Assembly (NCBI GenBank): GCA_015039315.1
Contig: WIDE01000009.1
Location: 62,001 to 126,000, forward strand
Direction: 5' to 3'
From: Clavulina sp. PMI_390
Taxonomy: Eukaryota > Basidiomycota > Agaricomycetes > Cantharellales > Hydnaceae
DNA length: 64,000 bases
This document shows, piece by piece, positions 62,496-64,000 of this stretch. A program made the translations under genes and the position numbers. The notes under the pieces were generated by a model. That model was not told where the DNA came from. It ran no database searches and saw only the letters and a list, made by a program, of their open reading frames with translations. Within the stretch, counting starts at the first letter, position 1. Every line of letters starts with the position of its first letter.

Positions 62496-64000
62496 ATGTC
62501 TGAAGAACAACCTCAACAACCGTAAGACTCGAACTTTGACGCATGTAAATCTGTAGCTTTGAAACATTTCCTATGTTGTCCTCCTTGAAACTAGAGCACC
62601 AGCTGCAGCACCAGCGCCAGCGCCAGCAGCTGCTGAAGGCGAAACCCCCACTGGTCCTTCCAAAAACGAGCTCAAGAAAGCTGCCAAGAAGGCGGAGAAG
62701 GAGCGCCTCGCAGCTGAGAAAGCCGCTAAAGCTAAAGAGAGGCAAGAAGCCCAGGCTGCTGCTGAACCTGTAGGCATATCCACGCATACTATCATGACTC
62801 GATTAGACCAACGATCTGACTCGTGTGAGGCAGGACTATGCGACCGAAAACTATGGTCCAGTGAAGTATAACGTTACCGGTATGCAAATAATAAACCCGA
62901 TTGCTTTCAGCTTTAGCGCCATTGACCCAGCTCACCAACAGGACGTCCAAGGACAAAAATCGCTGCTTTCACTGAGGCCAATGCTGGTGAGGATGTTGTC
63001 ATTCGCGCCCGTGTCCACACCTCTAGGGTTCAAGGTACACATCATACCTTCAGTTATGCATCTTTCCGGGTAAATTCTAATCTCTAGGCGCAGGAAATAA
63101 GATGGTCTTCCTTGCCCTCCGTCAGCAAATCCATACTATTCAGGCGATCGTACAGGTCAACCCCACTACAATTTCGAAACAGATGGTCAAATGGGCTGCT
63201 TCCCTCGACTCCGAGAGCATTGTCCTCATCGAAGGTAAGGCACAGAAACCAGGTGTGCCTGTGGAGAGCACGACCGTACACGACTGTGAGGTTATTGTTG
63301 AGAAGGTGCGCTCACTTGTTATGGTATTACCACGGCCCTATACCATTTGACGCGCAAAACGACGATATAGATTTACCTCGTCTCTGGTGTGGCTCAACGC
63401 CTGCCGTTCAGTTTGGAGGATGCATCGAGGACAGCAGAGGAGTACGAGATGAAGGACGCTGAAGGGAACAAAGTTTACAACAATGTTGGCCTCGATACAC
63501 GGCTCAATAACCGTGTCCTTGACCTCAGAGTACGTTTTCTCATGCATTCATGCTGCAGTCACCCCGGACTTTTCTAACAAGCTCCCTGCTGGAATAAACC
63601 CAGACCCCTGTCAGCCAAAGTATTTTCACCATTCAGGCAGGCGTGACATCTATCTTCCGATCCTTCTTGGAGTCAAAGGGCTTCGTTGAGATTCATTCTC
63701 CAAAGCTACAAGGTGCAGCGACCGAGAGTGGTGCTTCCGTCTTTGAGGTCTCGTATTTCAAGGGTGCGTACCATCCTACTAGCTGCGGAATAAATGAATG
63801 ATCATGCATCTTTTACCACCTCGGCTGCGAAATAACACGTACTGCTTGAACGACCCTGGTCTTGGACCAACAGGCAAAGCATACCTTGCCCAATCTCCCC
63901 AGCTCGCGAAGCAAATGGCCATCGCCGCTGACTACGAACGAGTCTTCGAGATCGGGCCAGTCTTCCGTGCCGAGAACGCCTTTACGCACCGCCACCTTAC
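62496..64000 (+). CDS. DPS1: Aspartyl-tRNA synthetase, cytosolic (3' end beyond window)
   Basis: Class II synthetase charging tRNA-Asp in the cytosol. Start ATG 62496 (MSEEQPQQ). Exon 2 is an Ala/Lys-rich extension ([28 protein letters not shown]), the tRNA-binding helical extension of eukaryotic AspRS. Next come [13 protein letters not shown], the OB-fold with [11 protein letters not shown] and MVFLALRQQ (near 63015-63125), [42 protein letters not shown], and the catalytic domain: [18 protein letters not shown] (motif 1 region), [18 protein letters not shown], and [19 protein letters not shown] (motif 2) where the window ends. At least eight introns. The sequence tracks yeast Dps1 closely and no mitochondrial leader is seen. 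The 3' part is missing only because of the window edge. Confidence 0.94.

Overview
The window is nuclear DNA of a filamentous basidiomycete, most likely an Agaricomycete. The genes are cut by many short introns (mostly about 50-65 bases). Several families are expanded or restricted in that lineage: FunK1 kinases, DUF6593, DUF6534 and fungal SLATT proteins. It also holds a divergent HD1/HD2 homeodomain pair, the classical matA-type mating locus. The species cannot be read from the sequence.

Layout. 1-23 kb is a conserved housekeeping block: topoisomerase II (minus, 3' end cut by the window), DBP3-type DEAD-box helicase (minus), UVRAG/Vps38 autophagy subunit (plus), the pH-response factor PacC/Rim101 (plus, after a gene-free 3.7 kb and a cluster of PacC-type sites) and TAF1 (minus). 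23-37.5 kb is an accessory block: three related DUF6593 genes (two adjacent, one 12 kb away) enclose three FunK1-like genes, of which one keeps the kinase catalytic loop and two have lost it, plus one orphan gene. 38-43 kb holds a DHA2-type MFS transporter and a fungal SLATT two-helix membrane protein. 43-47.5 kb has no recognisable gene.

47.5-59.7 kb is the most distinctive part: a DUF6534 seven-helix-type membrane protein, the HD2 (minus) and HD1 (plus) homeodomain genes sharing a 176-bp promoter, and directly beside HD1 a complete Argonaute with its DEDH catalytic tetrad. The Argonaute model needs a GC-AG intron and a 3-base microexon. 60-64 kb returns to housekeeping: mitochondrial aspartate aminotransferase (minus) and cytosolic aspartyl-tRNA synthetase (plus, cut by the window end), divergent from one 192-bp promoter.

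The genes do not form one pathway. The themes are sexual compatibility (HD1/HD2), RNA silencing (Argonaute), lineage-specific signalling-like families (FunK1, DUF6593, DUF6534, SLATT) and conserved core functions. Exon boundaries were placed by hand from splice consensus and reading frame; start codons of UVRAG and of the two degenerate kinase-like genes are uncertain. No tRNA, rRNA, CRISPR array or intact transposon was seen.
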